A stretch of DNA of 6,306 nt, taken from the NCBI GenBank assembly GCA_002342165.1, contig DDPM01000147.1, positions 29,109 through 35,414 of the forward strand, read 5' to 3'. The stretch is from Hylemonella sp. UBA2468 (GTDB lineage Bacteria > Pseudomonadota > Gammaproteobacteria > Burkholderiales > Burkholderiaceae_C). The translations under genes and the position numbers were made by a program. The notes beneath the pieces are model-generated. The model was not told the origin of the DNA and did not search any database. It saw only the letters and a list, made by a program, of their open reading frames with translations. Shown piece after piece: positions 1-6,213 of the stretch (position 1 is its first letter; every line of letters starts with the position of its first letter).

Positions 1-488
1 CCGACCCCGCCGAAAGCACGGCTGACTCAAAAATCGGTACCCAAAGGCAGGTGTTGGTTTGCAAAAAACAGCGAGCTCCATCTGGAATAGCCAAAGTCCT
101 TGGACTGAAGTCTTCTGACCAGGTGTTTTACATACAGCGGGTTCTGAGCCTGGCGAATTCATCTAACAAGAGCCCCCCCACCATTTTGGAAGACATTTGG
201 CTACCCGCCTTCGCATTCAAGGGGTTGAGTTTGCAAACCCTGCAAAACTCAAATGCTCCCATGTATGCCATGTTTGAAACCGTATTCGGCGTGCATATGG
301 TACGTGCGGTAGAACACATCCGAGCTGTAATGCCCAACCCCGCCCAAGCTGATCTGCTCAAAGTGGAAGCCAACACCCCGCTGTTGAGCGTCGAGCGCAC
401 CTCCTTCAGTTATCAAGACTTTCCGATGGAATTCAGGCAAGGCTATTACCTCACTCAAAAACACCATTACCGAAACGAACTGGGATGA
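1..488 (+). CDS. GntR-family transcriptional regulator, HutC/UTRA type, 3' part only
   Basis: This is the C-terminal effector-binding half of a GntR-family repressor or activator. The frame is open from base 3 to the TGA at 486-488, giving 161 visible residues. The upstream part with the winged-helix DNA-binding domain (roughly 80-90 residues in a family of about 240) is outside the window, so the true start cannot be seen. The visible part reads as a UTRA domain: a GLKSSDQVFYIQRV-like opening strand, then EDIWLP, an SVERTSF strand, and the closing pattern FRQGYY...HHYRNELG, which matches the usual ending of HutC-type regulators. UTRA domains bind small metabolites; the ligand here cannot be read from sequence. 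It lies 194 bases upstream of sdhC on the same strand, so regulation of the sdh-gltA operon is a reasonable inference from position. A GTG at 51 could be mistaken for a start, but the domain extends upstream of it. Confidence 0.88.
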   Translation, partial: DPAESTADSKIGTQRQVLVCKKQRAPSGIAKVLGLKSSDQVFYIQRVLSLANSSNKSPPTILEDIWLPAFAFKGLSLQTLQNSNAPMYAMFETVFGVHMVRAVEHIRAVMPNPAQADLLKVEANTPLLSVERTSFSYQDFPMEFRQGYYLTQKHHYRNELG

Positions 489-533
489 AACAAGTCACAA
501 CCACCCTCAGATTGCCCGTCTATAGTTAACCCC

Positions 534-563
534 TACACAATATTTGCTGCATTGCAATAGAAT
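534..563 (+). promoter_or_regulatory. candidate sigma70 promoter for the sdh-gltA operon
   Basis: TACACA at 534-539 (4 of 6 to TTGACA) and TAGAAT at 558-563 (5 of 6 to TATAAT) are separated by 18 bases, which would place a transcription start near 570 and leave a leader of about 110 bases before sdhC. A weaker alternative is TTGCCC at 512-517 with CACAAT at 536-541. The region between the GntR gene and sdhC is the only long non-coding gap before the operon, so a promoter is expected here, but the exact boxes are a guess. Confidence 0.3.
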
Positions 564-591
564 CTTTTGTGTCGCTGGATTCAATTGCATT
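551..591 (+). promoter_or_regulatory. pair of ATTGCA-type repeats, possible operator
   Basis: ATTGCAAT at 551-558 is a perfect 8-base palindrome abutting the candidate -10 box. ATTGCATT at 584-591 repeats seven of its eight bases, starting 33 bases further on, about three helical turns. This arrangement could bind a dimeric regulator such as the adjacent GntR protein. The motif is short and AT-rich, so chance is a real possibility. Confidence 0.2.
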
Positions 592-632
592 AAGCACAGA
601 TGTTTAGGCTTGGATAGCACCCACATTCGGTT

Positions 633-689
633 TATTCATGTCAGGTTTGCTAGTGGTTACCCCCTAAAGAAAGACCCTATTCATGTCAG
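633..689 (+). repeat. 12-base direct repeat spanning the sdhC start codon
   Basis: The 12-mer TATTCATGTCAG occurs at 633-644 and again at 678-689. The second copy contains the sdhC start codon and the first bases of its coding sequence. The copies are exactly 45 bases apart, so the two ATGs are in the same frame, but a TAA at 665-667 separates them. Confidence 0.9.
638..667 (+). other. possible 9-codon leader ORF before sdhC
   Basis: The upstream copy of the repeated start opens a reading frame, ATG at 638 to TAA at 665-667, encoding MSGLLVVTP. It ends 15 bases before the sdhC ATG, a distance compatible with translational coupling. No convincing Shine-Dalgarno sequence precedes it, and the peptide has no run of one amino acid that would suggest attenuation. 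It may equally be a non-translated relic of a local duplication. Confidence 0.25.
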
Positions 690-1126
690 AAGTTGCCTCC
701 CCCGTCCGGCCCACAAAGCCTGAATTTCGAAACATCAACGCCTTCAAAGATTTACCCACTTATCGCCTTCCACCGGCAGGCTGGGTTTCGATTCTTCATC
801 GCGTCAGCGGTGCCGTGATGTTCTTGCTGTTGCCCTTCATCATCTGGATGTTTGACACTTCGATTTCCTCTGAATATTCCTACGCCAAGTTCACCTATGT
901 TTTCAATGCAGGCTTGGGCTGGGTACCAGGTTGGTTTTTTAGGTTGGTGGCTCTGGCCCTGATATGGGCCTATTTGCACCACATCACAGCAGGTTTGCGC
1001 CATCTATGGATGGATGCACGTCACGCTGTGAGCAAAGAGTTCGGTCGCATTTCAGCCATTGGCACCTTGTTGGTGAGCTTGTTGCTCACTGCGGCTTTGG
1101 GCGCCAAGTTGTTTGGTCTTTATTAA
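683..1126 (+). CDS. sdhC: succinate dehydrogenase cytochrome b556 subunit (SdhC)
   Basis: SdhC is one of two integral membrane anchors of succinate:quinone oxidoreductase in the inner membrane. It helps hold heme b and forms part of the ubiquinone site. The protein is 147 residues, normal to slightly long for the family because of a soluble N-terminal extension of about 30 residues. The diagnostic SILHRVSG motif is at 36-43; S36 and R40 align with the E. coli quinone-site residues S27 and R31. HHITAGLRH at 99-107 carries H100, equivalent to the heme-ligating H84 of E. coli. Three hydrophobic segments are visible at about 38-58, 83-105 and 124-144. The start at 683 is chosen because the alignable N-terminus begins soon after. 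The ribosome binding site is weak (AAAGAAAG around 666-673). It is the first gene of the sdhCDABE-gltA operon and is followed 14 bases later by sdhD. Confidence 0.96.
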   Translation: MSEVASPVRPTKPEFRNINAFKDLPTYRLPPAGWVSILHRVSGAVMFLLLPFIIWMFDTSISSEYSYAKFTYVFNAGLGWVPGWFFRLVALALIWAYLHHITAGLRHLWMDARHAVSKEFGRISAIGTLLVSLLLTAALGAKLFGLY

Positions 1127-1129
1127 ATT

Positions 1130-1134
1130 AGGAG
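1130..1134 (+). promoter_or_regulatory. ribosome binding site of sdhD
   Basis: AGGAG at 1130-1134 lies 6 bases before the ATG at 1141. It fixes that start over an out-of-frame ATG at 1113 inside the end of sdhC. It is clearly stronger than the site in front of sdhC. Confidence 0.8.
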
Positions 1135-1140
1135 CACATC

Positions 1141-1506
1141 ATGTCGGTCAATTTCGGCTCCAAACGTGTGGTTGTTGGCGCGCACTATGGTTTGCGCGAC
1201 TGGCTCAGCCAACGCATCACTGCGGTGTTGATGGTCCTCTTCACATTTTTATTACTGGCTCAAGTTCTTTTGATCTCAGGGCCCATCACTTATGAAGCTT
1301 GGGCAGGCATCTTTGCCAAGCAGTGGATGAAAGTCATCACCTTTACTGTCATCATTGCACTGGGCTACCACGTCTGGGTGGGCATGCGAGATATCTGGAT
1401 GGACTACATCAAACCCATTTCCATTCGCCTGTCGCTGCAGGTATTCACCATCGTCTGGTTGGTCGCATGCACCGGTTGGGCCATTCAAGTTCTCTGGAGG
1501 CTCTGA
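1141..1506 (+). CDS. sdhD: succinate dehydrogenase membrane anchor subunit (SdhD)
   Basis: SdhD is the second hydrophobic anchor of Complex II. With SdhC it binds heme b and forms the quinone pocket. The protein is 121 residues, typical for the family. An N-terminal GLRDWLSQRITAV stretch (17-29) precedes the first membrane helix. Hydrophobic segments lie at about 26-46, 62-83 and 98-118. HVWVGM at 77-82 gives H77, equivalent to the E. coli heme ligand H71, and MDYIKP at 87-92 gives D88-Y89, equivalent to the quinone-site pair D82-Y83. The match is family-level and the overall identity is modest, as usual for this fast-evolving subunit, but position between sdhC and sdhA removes doubt. Its last codons contain the GGAGG (1496-1500) that serves as ribosome binding site for sdhA. 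Only three bases separate its stop from the sdhA ATG, so translational coupling is likely. Confidence 0.95.
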   Translation: MSVNFGSKRVVVGAHYGLRDWLSQRITAVLMVLFTFLLLAQVLLISGPITYEAWAGIFAKQWMKVITFTVIIALGYHVWVGMRDIWMDYIKPISIRLSLQVFTIVWLVACTGWAIQVLWRL

Positions 1507-1509
1507 TTT

Positions 1510-3309
1510 ATGTCTTACCCCGTCACTACCCGTAAGTTTGACGTTGTCATCGTTGGCGCAGGAGGTTCCGGCATGCGTGCCAGCCTGCAGCTGGCACGCG
1601 CGGGCCTCAATGTTGCGGTACTTTCCAAAGTATTCCCCACACGCTCACATACTGTGGCAGCCCAAGGGGGTATCGGTGCTTCTTTGGGCAATATGTCTGA
1701 GGATAACTGGCACTATCACTTTTACGACACCATCAAGGGCTCTGACTGGCTGGGCGATCAAGACGCTATTGAGTTCATGTGTCGAGAAGCCCCCAAGGTG
1801 GTTTACGACCTAGAGCACATGGGTATGCCTTTTGACCGCAATCCCGATGGCACCATTTATCAGCGTCCATTTGGTGGCCACACGGCCAACTACGGCGAAA
1901 AACCTGTGCAGCGTGCGTGTGCTGCTGCTGACCGAACAGGTCACGCCATGCTGCACACTCTGTACCAGCAAAACGTCCAGCACAAAACCAACTTCTTTGT
2001 AGAGTGGATGGCCTTAGACCTCATTCGCGACGCTGAGGGAGACGTGGTGGGCGTGACCGCCCTTGAAATGGAAACAGGTGATCTGCATGTGCTTCATGCC
2101 AAAACCGTAATGCTGGCTACTGGTGGTGCTGGACGAATTTTTGCAGCCTCTACCAACGCCTTTATCAATACAGGCGACGGCATGGGCATGGCAGCGCGCG
2201 CTGGCATTCCATTAGAAGACATGGAGTTCTGGCAGTTCCACCCTACGGGCGTTGCTGGCGCAGGCGTGCTGCTGACCGAAGGTTGTCGCGGCGAAGGCGC
2301 CATCCTTCTCAATTCCAATGGCGAACGTTTCATGGAGCGTTATGCACCCACTCTGAAAGACCTGGCACCGCGCGACTTCGTGTCACGTTCTATGGATCAA
2401 GAGATCAAAGAGGGTCGAGGCTGTGGACCCAACAAAGACTATGTGCTTCTCAAGCTGGATCACCTGGGTGCTGAGACCATCCACAAGCGCTTGCCCTCTG
2501 TGTTTGAAATTGGCGTCAACTTCGCCAATGTAGACATCACTAAAGAGGCCATTCCGGTGGTGCCGACCATTCATTACCAGATGGGCGGTATTCCTACCAA
2601 TGTGCATGGGCAAGTGGTCATACAAACCGCTACCGACCACAACGCAGTTGTCAACGGCTTGTACGCCGTAGGAGAGTGTTCTTGCGTAAGCGTCCACGGT
2701 GCAAACCGCCTAGGCACCAACTCATTGTTGGATTTGTTGGTGTTTGGACGCGCTGCTGGTAACCATGTGGTGGAATTTGCGAGCCGCACCAAATCACACA
2801 AACCGCTTCCAAAAGACGCTGCGGATCAAACCTTGGCACGTCTAGCGCGCTTGGACTCAGCCGTGTCGGGCGAATACTCACAGCATGTGGCCAACGACAT
2901 GCGAGCTGCCATGCAGTTGCATGCAGGTGTGTTCCGCACTCAAGCCAGCATGGATGAAGGCGTGAAGAAAATTGCCGATTTGCGTGAGCGGGTGAATCAC
3001 ATTGGCCTGAAAGACAACTCCAAAGTGTTTAACACTGCTCGGATTGAGGCTTTGGAGGTTGACAACCTCATCGAATGCGCCCAGGCCACCATGGAATCAG
3101 CCGCTGCTCGTAAAGAATGCCGCGGTGCGCACACCGTAAGCGACTACGAGCGCCCTGCTGATGATCCGCACACGCCGCTGGGCCGTAACGACGCTGAGTG
3201 GATGAAACACTCGCTTTGGCACAGCAAAAACAACAGCTTGACCTACAAGCCAGTCAACCTCAAGCCGTTGACCGTGGACTCTATTCCGCCCAAAGTTCGC
3301 ACTTTTTAA
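1510..3309 (+). CDS. sdhA: succinate dehydrogenase flavoprotein subunit (SdhA)
   Basis: SdhA is the catalytic subunit that oxidises succinate to fumarate on the cytoplasmic face of the membrane and passes electrons through FAD to the SdhB clusters. It has 599 residues, full length for the family. The Rossmann FAD-binding motif VGAGGSGMRAS is at 15-25. The RSHTVAAQGG motif at 45-54 contains H47, the site of covalent FAD attachment (H45 in E. coli). Active-site residues are present: H244 in HPTG, R288 in PRDFVSRS (proton-shuttle Arg, R286 in E. coli), H355 in HYQMGG, and R400 in HGANRLGTNSLLD, followed by the VFGRAAG FAD contact. The C-terminal helical domain (about 440-599) ends in PPKVRTF as usual. 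GGAGG at 1496-1500 lies 9 bases before the ATG. The downstream gene sdhE encodes its flavinylation factor. Nothing in the sequence suggests damage. Confidence 0.98.
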   Translation: MSYPVTTRKFDVVIVGAGGSGMRASLQLARAGLNVAVLSKVFPTRSHTVAAQGGIGASLGNMSEDNWHYHFYDTIKGSDWLGDQDAIEFMCREAPKVVYDLEHMGMPFDRNPDGTIYQRPFGGHTANYGEKPVQRACAAADRTGHAMLHTLYQQNVQHKTNFFVEWMALDLIRDAEGDVVGVTALEMETGDLHVLHAKTVMLATGGAGRIFAASTNAFINTGDGMGMAARAGIPLEDMEFWQFHPTGVAGAGVLLTEGCRGEGAILLNSNGERFMERYAPTLKDLAPRDFVSRSMDQEIKEGRGCGPNKDYVLLKLDHLGAETIHKRLPSVFEIGVNFANVDITKEAIPVVPTIHYQMGGIPTNVHGQVVIQTATDHNAVVNGLYAVGECSCVSVHGANRLGTNSLLDLLVFGRAAGNHVVEFASRTKSHKPLPKDAADQTLARLARLDSAVSGEYSQHVANDMRAAMQLHAGVFRTQASMDEGVKKIADLRERVNHIGLKDNSKVFNTARIEALEVDNLIECAQATMESAAARKECRGAHTVSDYERPADDPHTPLGRNDAEWMKHSLWHSKNNSLTYKPVNLKPLTVDSIPPKVRTF

Positions 3310-3329
3310 ATTCGCTTACTTCAATTTAA
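3306..3329 (+). repeat. AT-only inverted repeat between sdhA and sdhB
   Basis: TTAAATT at 3306-3312 (overlapping the sdhA stop) and AATTTAA at 3323-3329 are exact inverted copies separated by 10 bases. The RNA hairpin would have seven A-U pairs, so it is weak, and no T-tract follows. It sits in the 39-base sdhA-sdhB gap, otherwise the longest gap inside the operon. It might be an RNase processing site or chance in AT-rich sequence. Confidence 0.35.
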
Positions 3330-3348
3330 GCCTTCACGAGGTCACATC

Positions 3349-4053
3349 ATGCAAAAACGCACCTTCCAGATCTACCGTTACGACCCTGAGAAAGACGCAA
3401 AGCCTTACATGCAAACCATCGAGCTCGAACTCGAAGGCAATGAGCGCATGTTGTTGGATGCACTCATCAAACTCAAATCGGTTGATCCCAGCATCTCTTA
3501 CCGCCGCTCTTGCCGTGAAGGCGTTTGCGGATCGGACGCCATGAACATCAATGGTAAAAATGGCTTGGCTTGCCTGACCAATTTGCTCACGCTTCCCCAA
3601 ACCATTGTGCTCAAGCCCTTGCCGGGCCTGCCTGTGGTAAGGGACCTGATTGTGGACATGACCCAGTTTTTCAAGCAGTACCACTCCATTAAACCCTACC
3701 TGGTCAACGACAACGTCCCTCCCGAAAAAGAACGTTTGCAAAGCCCGGAAGAACGAGAAGAGCTCAACGGCTTGTACGAATGCATTCTTTGCGCCAGCTG
3801 CTCGACCAGTTGCCCCAGTTTTTGGTGGAACCCGGATAAGTTTGTCGGCCCTGCTGGTCTGTTGCAAGCCTATCGCTTTATTGCCGACAGCCGTGACCAA
3901 GCCACCGGCGAGCGTTTGGACAATCTAGAAGATCCATACCGCCTCTTCCGTTGCCACACCATCATGAATTGCGTGGACGTGTGCCCCAAGGGACTCAACC
4001 CTACCAAAGCCATCGGAAAAATCAAGGAAATGATGGTAGCGAGAGCCGTTTGA
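3349..4053 (+). CDS. sdhB: succinate dehydrogenase iron-sulfur subunit (SdhB)
   Basis: SdhB carries electrons from the SdhA flavin to ubiquinone through three clusters. It has 234 residues, the usual length. The N-terminal ferredoxin domain has SCREGVCGSD (54-63) with C55, C60 and D63 in place of a third Cys, as in E. coli, plus C75, for the [2Fe-2S] cluster. The C-terminal domain has CILCASCSTSCP (145-156) and CHTIMNCVDVCP (202-213). C145, C148, C151 and C212 fit the [4Fe-4S] cluster, and C155, C202 and C208 the [3Fe-4S] cluster. FWW at 158-160 and H203 correspond to quinone-site residues of the family. GAGG at 3338-3341 is a good ribosome binding site, 7 bases before the ATG. The stop overlaps a possible TTG start of sdhE. 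Confidence 0.98.
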   Translation: MQKRTFQIYRYDPEKDAKPYMQTIELELEGNERMLLDALIKLKSVDPSISYRRSCREGVCGSDAMNINGKNGLACLTNLLTLPQTIVLKPLPGLPVVRDLIVDMTQFFKQYHSIKPYLVNDNVPPEKERLQSPEEREELNGLYECILCASCSTSCPSFWWNPDKFVGPAGLLQAYRFIADSRDQATGERLDNLEDPYRLFRCHTIMNCVDVCPKGLNPTKAIGKIKEMMVARAV

Positions 4054-4076
4054 AGTCTTGCCAAAACATTCAACTT

Positions 4077-4367
4077 GTGAACACTGACAATCTAATTGAT
4101 GCACCCAGCCTGAGCAAGTTGAAATGGCGTTGTCGTCGTGGTCTGTTAGAAAACGACCTGTTCATCGAACGTTTTTTTAAGCGCCATGAAGCTTCCTTGA
4201 CGATCCGTCAGTCCGTAGCTTTGCTTAATCTGATGGATTTGAGTGACAACGATTTGCTGGATCTCCATTTGGGCCGCAAGTCGCTTTTGGAAATTGAAGC
4301 TCAGGGGCATCCGAATCTTGATGATGATGCTGCCTACGAAGTGTTGGAAATGTTAAGAAACAAATGA
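4077..4367 (+). CDS. sdhE: FAD assembly factor SdhE
   Basis: SdhE is a small soluble helical protein that binds SdhA and promotes covalent attachment of FAD. The hallmark RGxxE motif is seen as RRGLLEND, with R21, G22 and E25 counted from the GTG start. The surrounding [20 protein letters not shown] and the [11 protein letters not shown] segment are typical of the YgfY/Sdh5 family. With a GTG start at 4077 the protein is 96 residues, within the normal range. A TTG at 4050 that overlaps the sdhB stop would give 105 residues. A GAGAG at 4041-4045 is placed for that TTG, while no clear Shine-Dalgarno precedes the GTG, so the start is uncertain. No in-frame ATG lies near the expected N-terminus. 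The longer frame back to an ATG at 3951 would overlap sdhB by about 100 bases and is not credible. The stop is 10 bases before the gltA ATG at 4378. Confidence 0.9.
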   Translation: MNTDNLIDAPSLSKLKWRCRRGLLENDLFIERFFKRHEASLTIRQSVALLNLMDLSDNDLLDLHLGRKSLLEIEAQGHPNLDDDAAYEVLEMLRNK

Positions 4368-4377
4368 AAGGGCCATG

Positions 4378-5688
4378 ATGAAACTCGCAGACTACAAAGC
4401 CACCCTGTCGTTCAGCAACAACTCCCCCAGCATGGAGATGCCTGTTTATGAGGGCAACATTGGACCCGATGTGATCGACATTCGTAAGTTGTACGGTCAG
4501 ACCGGAATGTTCACTTACGACCCAGGATTTTTGTCCACTGCGTCTTGCCAGTCCGCCATCACCTACATCGATGGCGACAAAGGCGAGCTGCTTTACCGCG
4601 GCTACCCCATAGAACAATTGGCGACCCAATGCGACTTCATGGAAACTTGCCATTTGCTCTTGTACGGAGATTTGCCCGACGCCAAGAAAAAAACAGAGTT
4701 CACCCGTTTGGTCAGCATTCATACCATGGTGCACGAGCAAATGCAATTTTTCTTAAGGGGCTTCCGACGCGATGCCCACCCGATGGCGGTGCTGACTGGT
4801 TTGATTGGCGGCATGTCCGCGTTCTACCATGACAGCACAGACATCACCAACGCGCAGCATCGGGATATTTCGGCCATCAGGCTCATAGCCAAGCTTCCGA
4901 CTTTGGTGGCCATGGCCTACAAATATGGCATTGGTCAGCCCTTCATGTACCCACAAAACAAGCTGAGTTACTCAGGCAACTTTTTGCGCATGATGTTTGG
5001 CAACCCTTGCGAAGATTACGAAGTCAACCCTGTTTTAGAACGTGCACTGGACCGAATCTTCATTTTGCATGCTGACCATGAGCAAAATGCCTCCACTTCC
5101 ACCGTGCGTCTCTGTGGATCCTCTGGCACCAACCCATTTGCAGCCATTGCCGCGGGGGTGGCTTGCCTTTGGGGGCCTGCTCACGGAGGTGCAAATGAGG
5201 CTTGCCTGAATATGCTCGAAGAAATTCAAGCCAGCGGCGGCCTGAATAAAGTGGGCGAGTTCATGAATCAAGTGAAGGACAAAAACTCTGGGGTGCGCTT
5301 GATGGGTTTTGGACACCGCGTTTACAAAAACTACGACCCCCGAGCCAAACTGATGCAGGAAACCTGCAAAGAGGTTTTGGCTGAACTGGGCCTTGAAAAC
5401 GATCCGCTGTTCAAACTCTCCATGGCCTTGGAAAAAATTGCTCTCGAAGATGATTACTTTGTGCAGCGCAAGCTTTACCCCAACGTCGACTTTTACTCCG
5501 GTATCGTGCAACGCGCCATTGGCATTCCAGTGAACTTGTTTACCGGAATATTTGCCTTGGCCAGAACCGTGGGTTGGATTGCACAACTCAATGAGATGAT
5601 TGGCGACCCTGAATACAAAATTGGTCGTCCACGTCAGTTGTTTACAGGCTCTGTTCGTCGAGACGTGCCCCCCATCAACCAGCGTTAA
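4378..5688 (+). CDS. gltA: citrate synthase, type II (GltA)
   Basis: GltA condenses acetyl-CoA with oxaloacetate to citrate, the entry step of the TCA cycle, in the cytoplasm. The length of 436 residues fits the Gram-negative hexameric (type II) class. Active-site residues are present: H234 in [16 protein letters not shown]269 in [11 protein letters not shown]313 in [14 protein letters not shown], and D371 in YPNVDFYSG. The N-terminal beta-rich domain (about 1-50, with [12 protein letters not shown]) that distinguishes this class is intact. Two adjacent ATGs, at 4375 and 4378, are possible starts. GAAAGGG at 4366-4372 sits 5 bases before the second and only 2 before the first, and relatives begin with MKLAD, so 4378 is chosen. 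The first would add one Met. It lies 10 bases after sdhE, so it is read as the last gene of the operon, ending at the terminator that follows. Confidence 0.97.
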   Translation: MKLADYKATLSFSNNSPSMEMPVYEGNIGPDVIDIRKLYGQTGMFTYDPGFLSTASCQSAITYIDGDKGELLYRGYPIEQLATQCDFMETCHLLLYGDLPDAKKKTEFTRLVSIHTMVHEQMQFFLRGFRRDAHPMAVLTGLIGGMSAFYHDSTDITNAQHRDISAIRLIAKLPTLVAMAYKYGIGQPFMYPQNKLSYSGNFLRMMFGNPCEDYEVNPVLERALDRIFILHADHEQNASTSTVRLCGSSGTNPFAAIAAGVACLWGPAHGGANEACLNMLEEIQASGGLNKVGEFMNQVKDKNSGVRLMGFGHRVYKNYDPRAKLMQETCKEVLAELGLENDPLFKLSMALEKIALEDDYFVQRKLYPNVDFYSGIVQRAIGIPVNLFTGIFALARTVGWIAQLNEMIGDPEYKIGRPRQLFTGSVRRDVPPINQR

Positions 5689-5701
5689 TCATTTTTTTAA
5701 T

Positions 5702-5742
5702 CCCCCAACTCCCGTCGAACGGCTACGTTGGCGGGGTTTTTT
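5702..5742 (+). terminator. intrinsic terminator after gltA
   Basis: The 5' arm CCCCCAAC (5702-5709) pairs with GTTGGCGGG (5727-5735), giving CCAAC/GTTGG, a single bulged C at 5732, and CCC/GGG. A small inner CCG/CGG stem (5712-5714 with 5720-5722) closes a TCGAA loop. Six T residues follow at 5737-5742. It starts 13 bases after the gltA stop and would end the sdh-gltA transcript. There is no A-tract on the upstream side, so it acts on the + strand only. Confidence 0.8.
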
Positions 5743-5743
5743 G

Positions 5744-6124
5744 ATGAAACGTATCCAGACCGCAGCAGAACTGCAAGCACTGCTGGCCTCATCACCTCCA
5801 CCCACCAACTGCAGGTGCAGCCTTGGGGCTTGTGCTGGATGGGAAAGTTTGAGCGAATACCGCTGGCCTCAAGATGCCGAACAGATCGCCACCCTACGCG
5901 ATCCAGAACTTTACGAACCGACTTTTGAGGAACTGCACCCTCAAGGCACCCGTTACGACGCTCAGGACGCACCGGTGGCGGTAAGTTTTTTCCCCTACAA
6001 CCGCTGCGATCTCTGGAAATGCAACACCTGCCATCGCCACCTGTTGCGGTACACCGAATATGGGGGTTACAACGTGGACCCAAGGGTCAGAACCTTGGGG
6101 CCTAACCTCAACATTCTGGATTGA
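5744..6124 (+). CDS. uncharacterised Cys-rich protein, possible zinc-binding
   Basis: This 126-residue protein has no function I can name. Two cysteine clusters stand out: NCRCSLGAC near the N-terminus (C23, C25, C30) and CDLWKCNTCHRH (C88, C93, C96, H97) in the C-terminal third. Together they could bind a metal such as zinc. The second is followed by LLRYTEYGGYNVDPRVRTL, an aromatic-rich stretch that looks conserved and which I recall, without certainty, from hypothetical proteins of other betaproteobacteria. There is no signal peptide or membrane segment, so it is probably cytoplasmic. The ATG at 5744 is the only plausible start after gltA. The GGCGGGG at 5730-5736 that could act as Shine-Dalgarno is part of the preceding terminator stem. 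The gene is either read through from the operon or has a promoter I cannot identify. The frame stays open back into gltA, but that part is a shadow. Confidence 0.75.
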   Translation: MKRIQTAAELQALLASSPPPTNCRCSLGACAGWESLSEYRWPQDAEQIATLRDPELYEPTFEELHPQGTRYDAQDAPVAVSFFPYNRCDLWKCNTCHRHLLRYTEYGGYNVDPRVRTLGPNLNILD

Positions 6125-6163
6125 ACCTTAGCCAAGCGAGAACAATAGGCACAATCAGGAGCC

Positions 6164-6191
6164 TTCAGGCCCACTAGCCTGCGCATAAAAT
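6164..6191 (+). promoter_or_regulatory. candidate promoter for leuC
   Basis: TTCAGG at 6164-6169 (3 of 6 to consensus) and TAAAAT at 6186-6191 (5 of 6) are 16 bases apart, in the 89-base gap before leuC. An inverted repeat, CAGGC at 6166-6170 and GCCTG at 6177-6181, lies in the spacer and could be an operator or chance. There is no T-tract after it, so it is not a terminator. Confidence 0.3.
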
Positions 6192-6213
6192 GCCCCATCG
6201 CTTAGGAACACAC

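Noticed and set aside
51..53. GTG at 51 as the start of a short stand-alone UTRA protein
   Set aside because: The reading frame is open to the left edge of the window and the domain needs its upstream strand, so this is an edge truncation and not a start.
1355..1813. Plus-strand ORF overlapping the end of sdhD and the start of sdhA
   Set aside because: It is out of frame with both genes, overlaps strongly conserved coding sequence, and has no family resemblance.
3334..3900. Long minus-strand ORF (188 codons) opposite sdhB
   Set aside because: It lies wholly antisense to a well-supported gene, has no recognisable domain, and is explained by the codon use of the plus-strand gene.
3951..4076. 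Upstream ATG extension of sdhE into sdhB
   Set aside because: It would overlap the Fe-S cluster coding region of sdhB by about 100 bases, and the added residues do not resemble SdhE.
4225..4746. Minus-strand ORF spanning the sdhE-gltA junction
   Set aside because: It covers parts of two real genes on the other strand, with no supporting start context or domain.
5035..5586. Minus-strand ORF (183 codons) opposite gltA
   Set aside because: Antisense shadow of an intact citrate synthase gene; the translation is of low complexity and resembles no protein I know.
5600..5743. N-terminal extension of the Cys-rich protein into gltA
   Set aside because: The frame is open, but this part translates the other frame of gltA and the terminator hairpin; protein-like sequence begins at the ATG at 5744.
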